From NCBI GenBank assembly GCA_030374805.1, contig JARGSG010000012.1, positions 558,001 to 622,000 on the forward strand: 64,000 bases of DNA, read 5' to 3'. Origin of the DNA: Gracilaria gracilis. Lineage: Eukaryota > Rhodophyta > Florideophyceae > Gracilariales > Gracilariaceae. Made by a program: the position numbers and the translations under genes. Below are positions 48,201 to 56,633 of the stretch, in pieces. Below the pieces are notes generated by a model, which was given only the letters and a program-made list of their open reading frames with translations, made no database searches and was not told where the DNA came from. Position 1 is the first letter of the stretch. Every line of letters begins with the position of its first letter.

Positions 48201-48231
48201 GCTTGCACCTGGGATTCATATTGACGAATGA
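45208..48231 (+). CDS. SPPA: SppA-type signal peptide peptidase (protease IV, S49), enlarged
   Basis: A 1007-residue single exon. A hydrophobic segment at about 17-30 (VRTIILLIGGYKVYTYY) could anchor it. The two SppA repeats are separate: the first (about 50-300) holds the general-base lysine K202 in RKDFKTAANSF; the second (about 640-870) holds the nucleophile S714 in CASGGYFIS, with LRVNSPGGSATASDLI just before. Between them lies a charged insert of about 330 residues with an acidic Ser/Glu-rich stretch (about 500-555), making it far longer than E. coli SppA (618) or plant SPPA1 (about 680). Plant SPPA is a thylakoid protease linked to light acclimation; the same place is possible here (inference). 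The C-terminal extension is also unusual. Confidence 0.9.
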   Translation: MSSIAQRFTSFLRTPRVRTIILLIGGYKVYTYYRNDSILYKRFSGARHRPGQTVIDLDLDSVSIVSNEGRSAFSTAEEIRLPQLVSALNTAKNDPRVTGLVVRGISGLQSMGLAEVSELRDTIRDFSNSWGRKHTMLHIPEGIGGFGNGTIPLYFASAFDSVHVQPTSGIIFPGLSFGTLFFKNMLEKLGLKAKKVARKDFKTAANSFTEEKFTDAHRESTVSLLDAIMKDIVTGVAKGRHLSEDKVMNVMDDGILTAKEAEASGLVDEALYRDELPKAMRQKLFSNIEARKKAREEAELEWRQAMIDLKEAWTKQGENNWYNIWEDGRFVGNLHDMNYAVPCAVLFCDDQQEVVEQSIKEELRALKAHLKWLDTCPWEVYAADDESEQKTVYNSIPYISSLIETERAVCANAIAALEGMPKFMSASRDPNDKSTFRWGKEDLAPLIRWCRSAWRAKCMAARMVSTVMDTEEHFSHVSRETTEDEDDSVIRSSVYKPRLFLVGYAEEYEEESTGEDTSKVDSDSEEEETKKDDVKLESSSSSDTVDTIQKMQKALIQLKSIKEEEKLLEPYEKLNLRYLRLNDYMDTISAEKRAYYSRATPLFHFRHSGPIDSIERNSMFHLQRAGHLFAPWRMHIPSKGNYIAIVNIDGGISDDTADIVRSALRRADKDPLIKAIVLRVNSPGGSATASDLISRAVEVADKPIVASMSSVCASGGYFISAPCDKVLASNTTITGSIGVIFTAFNSSDLFDNVGITTDRCSRGKYADYFGPFSTVTEWSEEFEARMNKLIDTTYADFLNVVSRGRKLDMEETERVAQGRVWAGSEAVQLGLVDEIGGLQDAIRVAADLAQLTPEMEVSAIDYPTTSMLLQDAARRRGLIPSHIDEEGDESIAEKRRRGRFWFWPGGNNDHKDDNDAIEVSTSLTNEGQAEMIWNFPQIALMKLLSQLDMFLISHDQSLLSKTIEGWLLKGLKLLGSGKVRHVAEELEQMKNVSGRPATLAPGIHIDE

Positions 48232-48666
48232 TAACGATGTAGTTGAAACTCGAAATAGAGTTTGTTTCTCACACGTTATGTTGGGTATTGTAGTTTTCAG
48301 GATGGGGCTGCCGGAAGTGCATTGCCATACCTAGTATTTCCATTGCGGTTCTTCATCAGTATTAAGGCTCTGTTGGCAATGTCTCTTTCGTCTCTGACAA
48401 GCAATCATGTTTCAGCTACATTAAGGCCTGGTAATGAAAACTTAGTGAAACATGATTTCTCTGGGTACACGCTTCACCAGACGGTGGTTTCCGTTTGATT
48501 GTTCTTTATGGTTAGCGCAACGAAGGACACTTTGTTCAATTTGAGTTCTACTGCACACTTCAAACGAGGAAGTCTCCAATCGGAAATGAAACAAGTTCCC
48601 GGATGTGTTCTACATCAGACGAATCGATCCCAAACTAAGGTTAAGCTCGTCCATGGTATCCATGTG
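48232..48666. other. 3' intergenic region
   Basis: About 430 bases between the SppA stop and the INTS11-like stop (convergent). No gene or clear motif seen. Confidence 0.4.
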
Positions 48667-50223
48667 TTATGTTTCGGGACTTCGGCATACCGCCAGTTCC
48701 GAAGTATGAGGTTTCGAAGGATCGGTTGTCTTTCCCGACATTTGTAAGTAGGAAGAAAAGATTGATTTCCATTCACTGGAAACCATGGAGGACTTTGAAC
48801 TTAAAAATGAAGTCATTGAAACGCCATCCGCCCTGTTCATGATTTGTAAAACTTCTCCCGTTTCGGGTGCGTGGCATGGAACACTCAAGGCACTGTGTAC
48901 TTCGTCTTGAAACTGTTTTACTTTTTGTTTCTCTCCATGAACAAGTACTATGGCTTTCGGTTGAACTTGCTTGCATATCTGCATAATTCCACGTTTATCT
49001 GTGTGAACGTTGGAGATCTGGTTGAGGACTCGGCAGCGGACGTTAGTTGGCATTACGCCGGTTTGTTCGCTTTCAGGAACTCGGGAAGGCGAAACAGTAT
49101 TCGTGAACCAGAACGAAGGGACGATTACCAAGTTCTGTGGATGGGTACTCCAGAGATTGAATACGTCATGTGATATACCTGTTGACATGTTGCCAGGGGT
49201 GGCAAAAAGAATCATCGCTCCCTTTTGATGGAGTAGGTTCCAGTGCTCGTTTCGATTAAACGGGTGAAGGTTTTCCATGAGGTTATGTTTGCAAGCATCC
49301 TGAAATCTGCTTCTTTTCCTCCCACCTTGGCTTCGCTCGCAATGCCAACACAACTTCCTTTGATGAGTGGTCCACCCAGAGAACTTAATGTACAAGTCAT
49401 TTGCCTTTGATGCAAGGCCGTCGGTGATATACATTGGTACGTCCTCCAGGACCGTGCTTTCCAAATGTCTTGAAAGCATGGAACAGATCCCCTGTGCCTT
49501 TCCGAAAGCAGGAATCGGTATCAACACTTTTCCCTCTTTCGCAATAGTGCTTACGATACTGTCTACCAGGACCTCCTCTTGCTGAAAAAGACTCTCCTTC
49601 CGGACAGAGTTGCAATAAGTTGCTTCGGTGATGAACACATCAGGATATAAACCAAACGGAAGATGAGCTGCCCTCAGATAACCATCAGATTTGGTGCAGT
49701 AGTCACCAGAATAAAGTACTGTCTCCCCAGCGATTTGAACGAGGAGCATAACGGCTCCGATAGCATGACCCGCATAGAAAGTTTTGATGAGAATGTCTTG
49801 CCTGTCTCCGATATGTACATCTTCGTCCAGAGGAAGCAACCGTACGTCCTGAAGAGTTCTCTCGATATCACTCTCAGCGAATGGGCAATGTTGTTTTCTT
49901 ATTCTAGAGGTCGATACAAAATCGAGAAGCATGAGTCTAGCAAATTCTTTTGTTGGCTCTGTCATGTACACTGGGGCTGGGCACGAAAGTGTTTGAGTAA
50001 GAAAAGGAATACCACAAGCATGGTCAAAGTGATAGTGGGAGATGAGTATGGCATCGATTTCTTCTAGCAGGTTGGCGGGGAGCGCTTGAAAAGCTGGAAA
50101 CCGATTCTCATCATCGAATCCCGGGTGAGCTCCGCAGTCCAATAGAAGGCGACGATCATGGATCGTTAACAGTATACAGCTTCGCCCCACTTCACATCCG
50201 GCTCCCAAGACACGAAGCTCCAT
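48667..50223 (-). CDS. INTS11/CPSF73-type metallo-beta-lactamase, beta-CASP RNA nuclease
   Basis: A 518-residue protein with an N-terminal metallo-beta-lactamase fold: GAGCEVGRSCI (8-18), LLDCGAHPG (28-36), the zinc motif SHYHFDHACG (H63, H65, D67, H68), GHAIGAVMLL and YSGDY (about 168-174). The beta-CASP insert follows (IPAFGKAQ, then ATPGNMSTGIS), and the late histidine is in VLVHGEK. In the family this domain cuts RNA: CPSF73 in poly(A) site cleavage, INTS11 in Integrator, and the gene resembles INTS11 more by its length and GAGxEVGRSC start. The usual GRxQEL motif reads GKAQGI here, and ITEATY replaces SESTY, so it is divergent. C-terminal domain short compared with human INTS11 (600). 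Confidence 0.85.
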   Translation of the reverse strand: MELRVLGAGCEVGRSCILLTIHDRRLLLDCGAHPGFDDENRFPAFQALPANLLEEIDAILISHYHFDHACGIPFLTQTLSCPAPVYMTEPTKEFARLMLLDFVSTSRIRKQHCPFAESDIERTLQDVRLLPLDEDVHIGDRQDILIKTFYAGHAIGAVMLLVQIAGETVLYSGDYCTKSDGYLRAAHLPFGLYPDVFITEATYCNSVRKESLFQQEEVLVDSIVSTIAKEGKVLIPIPAFGKAQGICSMLSRHLESTVLEDVPMYITDGLASKANDLYIKFSGWTTHQRKLCWHCERSQGGRKRSRFQDACKHNLMENLHPFNRNEHWNLLHQKGAMILFATPGNMSTGISHDVFNLWSTHPQNLVIVPSFWFTNTVSPSRVPESEQTGVMPTNVRCRVLNQISNVHTDKRGIMQICKQVQPKAIVLVHGEKQKVKQFQDEVHSALSVPCHAPETGEVLQIMNRADGVSMTSFLSSKSSMVSSEWKSIFSSYLQMSGKTTDPSKPHTSELAVCRSPET

Positions 50224-50718
50224 CGGTGTTTCGTAGCGTCACCCCCGTGTATCGTTGGTACTGTGTGGGTGAACTTCTTTTCGAATAAATTAGCCATTGG
50301 AACCCAGTTCCATCGTTATCTTAGAAGAGAAACACACTTTTGCCTTTCGTTTTATCGTCTTCGGGGCTCAATGAATTCACCAAAGTTTACTGTTTATTGA
50401 GTCTGTGTGCCCATCTGTGATGTACTGAACGAAATTGTAAAGTTTACTTGACCTGCCAAAGTTGGGCCCTTCGGCAAAGATACGACAGTAGGATGCGAAC
50501 TCCCGAGATAAGTTTAAAACTCTTTTGAAAGTCGTTTGATTTGATCTCGCTTGCCAGATGTTGTAGATTCATTGGCATGATGGACAATACCAGAGGGCTA
50601 ACGTTACGCTCATCTCAACGCTTGCTATTATTCGTTGCGAGCGCGCATATCTACCATTGCTTGACTTTCCATCTGGTGTAGCGTTTTTCCTCCTTCGACT
50701 TGTCCTTGTAAGCAGAAT
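50224..50718. other. Divergent promoter between INTS11-like and inositol-phosphate synthase genes
   Basis: About 500 bases of ordinary composition; CGTGTATCGTTGGTACTGTG near 50250 resembles the recurring GTAC-rich short motifs. A TTTATTGAG/AATAAATT stretch is present without clear meaning. No gene seen. Confidence 0.4.
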
Positions 50719-52335
50719 ATGACGGACAATACAGAGCAACGCAGGAGAATCAAGAGTAGGGTTGCTGGAGCACTCACTGCCTCAGGTAAACTTGTGGTAA
50801 ACAGCTCTGAAGTTTCATTTGGTGAAGACTACATTCAATCTCGTTTTCGATACAACACGGTGAAGGCAGTGCTCGATGACGTTGGGAATGTAGTCGCCAC
50901 ACCTACAGAACGTGTTTATCATTTTCGGACCAGAACCCAACCCAGGAAACTGGGGCTCCTGCAAGTCGGATGGGGTGGTAACAACGGTTCCACAGTTACT
51001 GCAGCGGTAGTGGCCAACCAGAAAGGTATCACTTGGGAAACCAGGAATCATGTGCATGTTCCAAACTACAATGGATCCTTGACTCAAGCCGCAACGCTTA
51101 GGATTGGGTTTGATGAACATGGTCGCGATGTGTTTGTACCCTTCAAATCCGTAGTTCCAATGGCAAGTCCAAACGACATTGTTTTGGGCGGATGGGACAT
51201 ATCGGGACTGAACCTCGCAGAGGCAATGGATCGTGCTGGAGTGCTCGAGCCGGAGCTACGGAGAAAGCTTCGCCCGTTCATGGAGGTCATGAAACCATTC
51301 CCTGCAGCATTTGACAAGAACTTCATCGCCAAGAATCAAATTCCTAGAGCCGACAACATCATTCAGACGGAAGACAAGCAAATACAACTAGATAATCTCA
51401 GAGGGGACATTCGAAACTTCAAGAAAGAAAATGGTCTGGAGTATGTAGTTGTGGTTTGGACTGGGAATTCGGAAAGGTATGCCGAGGAACTTGAAGGCCG
51501 AAACGACACTGCTGATAATCTTTTGGTGTCTATCCAGAAGTCTGACGCAGAAGTGTCCCCATCAACACTTTATTGTGTTGCTGCAATACTAGAAGGGTGC
51601 CCGTACATTAACGGCTCACCACAGAATACCTTTGTCCCCGGGGCGGTAGAACTCGCAAAGAGACATAATGTTCTGATATGCGGAGATGATTTCAAGTCGG
51701 GACAGACCAAGATGAAGTCGGTTCTGGCAGACTACTTGATTGGATGCGGCGTTAAGATTAAGACCATGGTGACTTACAACCACCTTGGAAACAATGATAT
51801 GTACCAGTTGACGGATGAGGTTATGTGGAAACCGAAGTCAGCTTCAAAATCACGAGTGATTGAAGATATTGTTGATTCCAATGGAGTATTGTACAAGGGT
51901 GGGAATGACGTACCGGATCACGTTGTGGTTGTGAAGTATGTGCCGTTTCTTGGTGATTCGAAACGCGATGTCTCTGAATACACGTCTGAGACATTCATGG
52001 ATTGTCACTACACTACAATCATGCACAACGAGTGCTTAGACTCAGCATTGTGTGCACCGCTAATTCTAGATCTGGCAATCTTCGCAGAGTTGTTCGCTCG
52101 GGTGGAGTACTGTGTGGAAGGCACAAATGGATCGACGAAGGAGATGGTGTATTCAGGTATGGAAAGTGCACTAAGCGTGTTGGGCTTCTATATGAAGATA
52201 CCGCGCACACCAGCTGGAGAACCTATTGTGAATGCGTTGGGGCGACAGAAGGCGTGTATTGAAAACATGCTCAGGGCGTTAGTAGGACTACAACCAGAAC
52301 ACAACATGTTACTCGAAACAAAATGCCCAGCTTGA
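50719..52335 (+). CDS. INO1: Myo-inositol-3-phosphate synthase (MIPS)
   Basis: A 538-residue enzyme that makes 1L-myo-inositol-3-phosphate from glucose-6-phosphate using NAD, the first step of inositol synthesis. The MIPS signatures are all here: GLLQVGWGGNNGSTVTAAVV (NAD-binding glycine loop, about 76-95), WDISGLNLAEAMDRA (about 158-172), VVWTGNSERYAEE, CVAAILEGCPYINGSPQNTF (about 287-306), ICGDDFKSGQTKMKSVLADY and MVTYNHLGNNDMYQL (about 349-363). Catalytic-region lysines in the DDFKSGQTK block are conserved. Length is usual for algae and plants (about 510-535). Predicted cytosolic. Its stop is 23 bp from the stop of the convergent one-helix gene. Confidence 0.97.
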   Translation: MTDNTEQRRRIKSRVAGALTASGKLVVNSSEVSFGEDYIQSRFRYNTVKAVLDDVGNVVATPTERVYHFRTRTQPRKLGLLQVGWGGNNGSTVTAAVVANQKGITWETRNHVHVPNYNGSLTQAATLRIGFDEHGRDVFVPFKSVVPMASPNDIVLGGWDISGLNLAEAMDRAGVLEPELRRKLRPFMEVMKPFPAAFDKNFIAKNQIPRADNIIQTEDKQIQLDNLRGDIRNFKKENGLEYVVVVWTGNSERYAEELEGRNDTADNLLVSIQKSDAEVSPSTLYCVAAILEGCPYINGSPQNTFVPGAVELAKRHNVLICGDDFKSGQTKMKSVLADYLIGCGVKIKTMVTYNHLGNNDMYQLTDEVMWKPKSASKSRVIEDIVDSNGVLYKGGNDVPDHVVVVKYVPFLGDSKRDVSEYTSETFMDCHYTTIMHNECLDSALCAPLILDLAIFAELFARVEYCVEGTNGSTKEMVYSGMESALSVLGFYMKIPRTPAGEPIVNALGRQKACIENMLRALVGLQPEHNMLLETKCPA

Positions 52336-52358
52336 TATATTAGATACATGTTATTCGA

Positions 52359-52943
52359 CTACAAGATTCCCAAAGTACGTAGCATTAGTTCAACCTGTTC
52401 GGGAAGTGTATACCCGGTCCAATACTCGGTCAACAAACCAGTGACGATAAAAAACATAGCAAGTCGGCCATTCAACGTCTCTGCATAAGGAACAAACCCA
52501 AAGAGCCGAGATGCCTCCCGCTCCTCTTCAATGCGCTTTTCACGCAGTTGCCTCGAATAATCCTCCAATATCTTGCGCTGTTTCGCGAGCTGGATTTCGT
52601 CTAGTTGAATCTTTCCAGGTACTTCATCCTCGAACTGCGGTTCGAGTGGCGTGACAGCTTCTTCTGCCAGGGCTGCTTCCCCTTGCGCGGTTTCTTCCGG
52701 CTGTGCGATTGCTTCCGGTTGTGCGATTGCTTCCGGTTGTGCGATTGGTTCTGGTGGCGAGACTGGCTCAGAGGGAGACGCATCAGAAGCCTGTACGTTC
52801 TTCGGGCGCTCTGGATCAGTAGCTGTGGCGCGGAGACGGCGGATGGCTACACGGGAAGCAGAGCGGTTGCGACAAGTCTGCGCGGGTCGAAACCGGTTGA
52901 AGGCGACAGTTGAGGGCGTCATGAAGGCCGGTCGCGAACTCAT
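52359..52943 (-). CDS. One-helix light-harvesting-like (HLIP/OHP-type) protein with Pro/Glu/Gln repeats
   Basis: From ATG 52943 (A at -3) the protein has 194 residues. The first about 45 residues (SSRPAFMTPSTVAFNRFRPA and an Arg/Ser-rich rest) form a plastid-like transit peptide. Near the C-terminus, FGFVPYAETLNGRLAMFFIV is the chlorophyll-binding helix of the LHC/HLIP family with the E-x-x-N-G-R-x-A-M motif, followed by TGLLTEYWTG. Such one-helix proteins protect photosystems against excess light and help chlorophyll-protein assembly in the thylakoid. Between the two lies a hydrophilic linker with PEAIAQ repeats (18-bp units, 52691-52748) and a Glu/Lys/Arg helix. It is longer than usual (about 110-150). 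The frame extends to 53039. Confidence 0.85.
   Translation of the reverse strand: MSSRPAFMTPSTVAFNRFRPAQTCRNRSASRVAIRRLRATATDPERPKNVQASDASPSEPVSPPEPIAQPEAIAQPEAIAQPEETAQGEAALAEEAVTPLEPQFEDEVPGKIQLDEIQLAKQRKILEDYSRQLREKRIEEEREASRLFGFVPYAETLNGRLAMFFIVTGLLTEYWTGYTLPEQVELMLRTLGIL
52691..52748 (-). repeat. In-frame 18-bp tandem repeat (PEAIAQ)
   Basis: Three to four near-exact copies of an 18-base unit (GCTTCCGGTTGTGCGATT on the plus strand) encode P-E-A-I-A-Q units in the linker of the one-helix protein. Confidence 0.9.
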
Positions 52944-54093
52944 TTTGCCAACGGGTCCCAGCTTCATAACGGATGATGGGTGTAAAAAGAATTGGTGCCG
53001 AAGAAGACGTTCGCGGGAAGGGAAGAACGGCGGCACCAAGCGGACTGACCGCCTGCGCGTGCGGACGCGAAGCGCGCAGCGAAGAGGGACGAGATCATAG
53101 AGATGCAGATAGACTTCATCATGGCTCCACAGTCGCGGCTATCTGCCACCTCTGCAATGCAACAATTCATGTCCAATGCTGCCCGAACACTTGGACTCGG
53201 GAAACGTCAGTCATTGAGAAGTGCTCAATGAGCATGCTACGTGTAACGGTACTTCAACTTTGAGAAAAGTTTCCGTTACATCAAAATGTAATACTATTTA
53301 CTGGTGTTTCAAAGTATGCAGAATTATATATTTAAAAATACAAAATTTGTCACTTCGCAAAAGAGCTCATGCTCGATCATAGTCTTTGGGCAGGTGGTGT
53401 ATTATATACCGTGTACCGTTGTAACTTACACGTAAAGGCTCTCACCACGACCTTGCAGTGTACTTACACTGCAAGGTCGTGGTGAGAGCCTCATGTTCGT
53501 TGTCCAAATCAAGGAAAGAAGGGCATAGGCATTTTAACACTGTACAACCATGGCATGGAGCACTTTGAGCTGTGACTTGGCTCCACTCAATTGGGTTGAG
53601 TGGTCTATGATGTTGAAGCCTGACTCAGTCATTGGCCGAGAGCCGAGATACGGCTCGGGGATTGGGCGGATGGCGGATTGCTCGCACAGTCTCATTTATA
53701 TCCTACGCATGGACCACTGCACATGGATATTTGAGCCCTAGCATTCTGATTGGCTGCGGCCCCTACGTCGGCTGTGTCGTGTGTTCACGGCCGGCGCCCG
53801 CGATTCAATACATTCCACGTGCATCCACCAGAGAGGGCGTTCGAGAGGGCTTGTTAAACACCACAATGTTACTATTGCCTAGCTAGACTCCGCTGGTATG
53901 TTAGCTTCCATTCATTATGATTCCCCCAGAAGTCTTTATGGCCAGAAGTCCTCTTCAGCCTGCAAGATGCTCCTTCAGAAGGGTCAATACTCTTCACTCC
54001 ACCCTACCACCCTGACAAACGTACAGAGTCGCATTTTCCTGTACGTGTATTCTGAACTCTGAACAACTTGCTCAGAAGAGGGATAATACTACG
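52944..54093. other. Divergent intergenic region with perfect hairpin
   Basis: About 1.15 kb. It contains the 27-bp-arm hairpin at 53436-53491 and, just before, ACCGTGTACCGTTGTAAC (53409). From 53550 on there are promoter-like stretches of the MFS gene, including CATTGGCCGAGAGCCGAGA. No gene seen. Confidence 0.5.
53436..53491. repeat. Perfect inverted repeat, 27-bp arms, 2-nt spacer
   Basis: The arm 53436-53462 (starting AGGCTCTCACCACGACCTTG) is exactly the reverse complement of 53465-53491; the spacer is CT. It lies in intergenic DNA with no ORF. It could be a small MITE relic, a small-RNA precursor, a protein site or a cruciform-forming element. Confidence 0.95.
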
Positions 54094-55570
54094 ATGACTG
54101 CACCGCTTACTCGAGATGAGATATCTGTGAAGACCGTTAAGAATGTGGCAGTATCCATGTTGGTTATGTTTCTCACTGGCGCGCTCTACGACCTCGGTGT
54201 GTACAACCTTGCCGTAGACAAGGCTCTCGGCTCTACTGATGCTATTTGGTCTTCCTCTATGGCCTACTCGAGTGTTACAGGTACTGTTACAATGCTACTC
54301 ACTGGTGTTGTACTCAGTTCTCATCAAAGTGCTGCATCTTCTTCCTCACAGAAGTATACGCTTCGGTTCCTCTGTTTTTTTGCATCTGTGTCGTATTTCT
54401 TGCTCTGCCTCGGTGCTTACGGGATTAGAATGCAATCTCCGTTTCTCATCCGTCTCGCGATGGCTAGTCTTGGAAATGGGTTTGGGATCTGTAAGTTGTT
54501 TCTCATTTTCTTTCAACACTTTCTTCTATGCAATTTGTTTCTTATACAACTTTCGTTATCTTCCCGCAAAATGTTTTGTAGATTACCTAGTTGGCGTTGA
54601 ACTAGCGGCTGCATGGCTCCCTAATCATGCTGATCTAGCTATTGGATTCTGTCAGATGTCTTTCGGACTTGGATCTATCGTGTTCACGGGTGTATTCTCC
54701 AAACTTCAAAGCTCCGTGCATATCGAAGCAGCCATCTACATCACAAGTGCCATTTTGTCATTACCGGGTCTGGCAACGTGCATGGTTGTAGAATGGCCGC
54801 CAAAGACGTTATCTGCTCCATCAGAGTCCGAATCAGAACACTATGTCCACGACACGGCTGATGGACGGCCAATTTCATGGAAACAATTGCCAGGGCTTCC
54901 GCTTTTCTGGTTGTATGTTATGGCTATCTCTGCTGCGCAGGCCGGTTACATGTTCATTCCGTACTTTTTTGACATAGGACATTCATTCAAGGCACGTATG
55001 TTTGCAGTTATCAGCTGCTTCCAGGCAATAAATCTGCTTGGAACCATGCTGCGTCCTTTTGTCGGTGGCGTCTGCAATACTCTCAAACGTGCATCCGGAC
55101 CATTCGCCCTTGGAACAAAGAATTTCACCATTTGCTTATTGGCTGCACAACTACTCATTTTCATTGTCCTGATTCCTATTTCTCACATGGCTTGGTTTGG
55201 TGCATTTGCGATTTGTAGTGGGCTCACCGTTATATTGTTTGCTGCTGCTGCTTGCCTCTCGGCTCTGCTGGCCCGTGAACTGTTCGGAAAGAATAACAGT
55301 GCCCTCATATTCGGTGTGGGAGGAAGCATGGCCATGGGATCTGGAGAGTTTGTTGCAGTGTATGCTGTAGAACGACTGGTCTCTCGTACCGTTTCTGGTC
55401 CTACGGCGTACAATACCTATTACTACTTTGCTGCTGCGTGGACGGTTGTTGGACTTGTTGCCTCTCTATTTCTTCGCAGGAGCCCTGAAGTGTTTTCGAG
55501 AGAAGATGGGATGCTGATTACTGACTACGGCTCTACGAAACGTGTACTTGATGACCTACCGGATGTGTGA
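54094..55570 (+). CDS. Major facilitator superfamily transporter, two exons
   Basis: Exons 54094-54490 and 54582-55570 join to 461 residues; the intron (54491-54581, 91 bp, GTAAGT...TTTTGTAG) sits within GNGFGI-YYLVGVELAAAWLP, so splicing restores a typical MFS helix-4 region. About twelve membrane segments are visible, with a central loop (about 200-230) rich in Ser/Glu. The first half has a conserved GVYNLAVDKALGST loop; the motif GVGGSMAMGSGEFVA lies near residue 385. It fits the nodulin-like/monocarboxylate-type MFS group, but the substrate cannot be read from the sequence. Starts at the first ATG in the frame. Divergent with the one-helix gene. Confidence 0.85.
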
Positions 55571-56633
55571 TGAGCCGGTGAAAGAAGAGCAACTGGCGTT
55601 GGTTTGAAGCTCGACGTCATTGTTCATTTTGGGAAGAAAGTCTTCAAAGCAGAATGTATTATTGATGACAACTATGTCATATCTGGAACGAGCTGCTTTC
55701 GTTCCCGCGTCTGTTGCTGTTTGCCTTTTTGTATCAATTTGGAGCGCAATGTACTTTGGGTGTACGGGACCCAGCAGCTAAGTGTTGAGGCAGGGATGTA
55801 CAGTGTCATATAGCGTGCCTACATTTTGATGACGGCTGTGAAAGCTGCAACTGAACGGATGTCATCCGAAGCTATCGATCACACTGGCGATGAGTACAAT
55901 CATAGTAGGGAGGCACGTTTGATCTGCAGTAGGACGTGAAGATTCTGGGCAGGGACGCCTGTGTTTCTTAGGAGGGCTTGATGGTAGGTTTATGATTTTG
56001 CTCTTGGTCACGTTGACATCGGACGAATGGGCTTTGACATGACTCGTTAGGAATGCAGAGATTGAACTCGTGGTCATGCACAACACTCGTTCGAAACAAC
56101 AGGCAAGTCCTTCTGTCATCACCATTCTCGCTTTGAATGTTTGAACATGACTTCAATCGAAAAGGTTTTTTTGTTTCTACTGCTGCTTTCGACGTCTGGC
56201 AGACACTCATTGTCCACATACCATGCTCCATCCGCCACTCGTATTACTTCAGATAAGCTAGAGTGTTTCCGTCACGACCATGTATTTGTTCCTGTAATCT
56301 TTCCACCCCCCCCCCCCCCCGCAGCCCCTGGGAATCATGATAGCCATAGGAACGATGAATGATACCAAATTCTCTTTTGGAATAGTGACCGCTCGCCAAA
56401 AGGTTGCTTTTCCCTTCCTGCGAAGAAGCACTCTCAGATAATCCTGCGCATCATTCAATATACGTCAAGTATATGATACAAAGCGTTGCACATGCTGGCT
56501 CTTGACGCAAAAAGGGTGATGGGTAAGCTGCCGCGAAGTGACTGTCTTTATGCCGTTTGGGTCTCCCTTGCTCTCGTAAGGCTTTCGACAGATTGGGTTG
56601 GGATATGCACTTGCTCACCAGACGCCATTTGCG
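55571..56633. other. Intergenic region with short poly-C run
   Basis: About 1 kb between convergent genes. A 15-base C run lies at 56306-56320. Short frames do not look coding. No gene seen. Confidence 0.45.
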
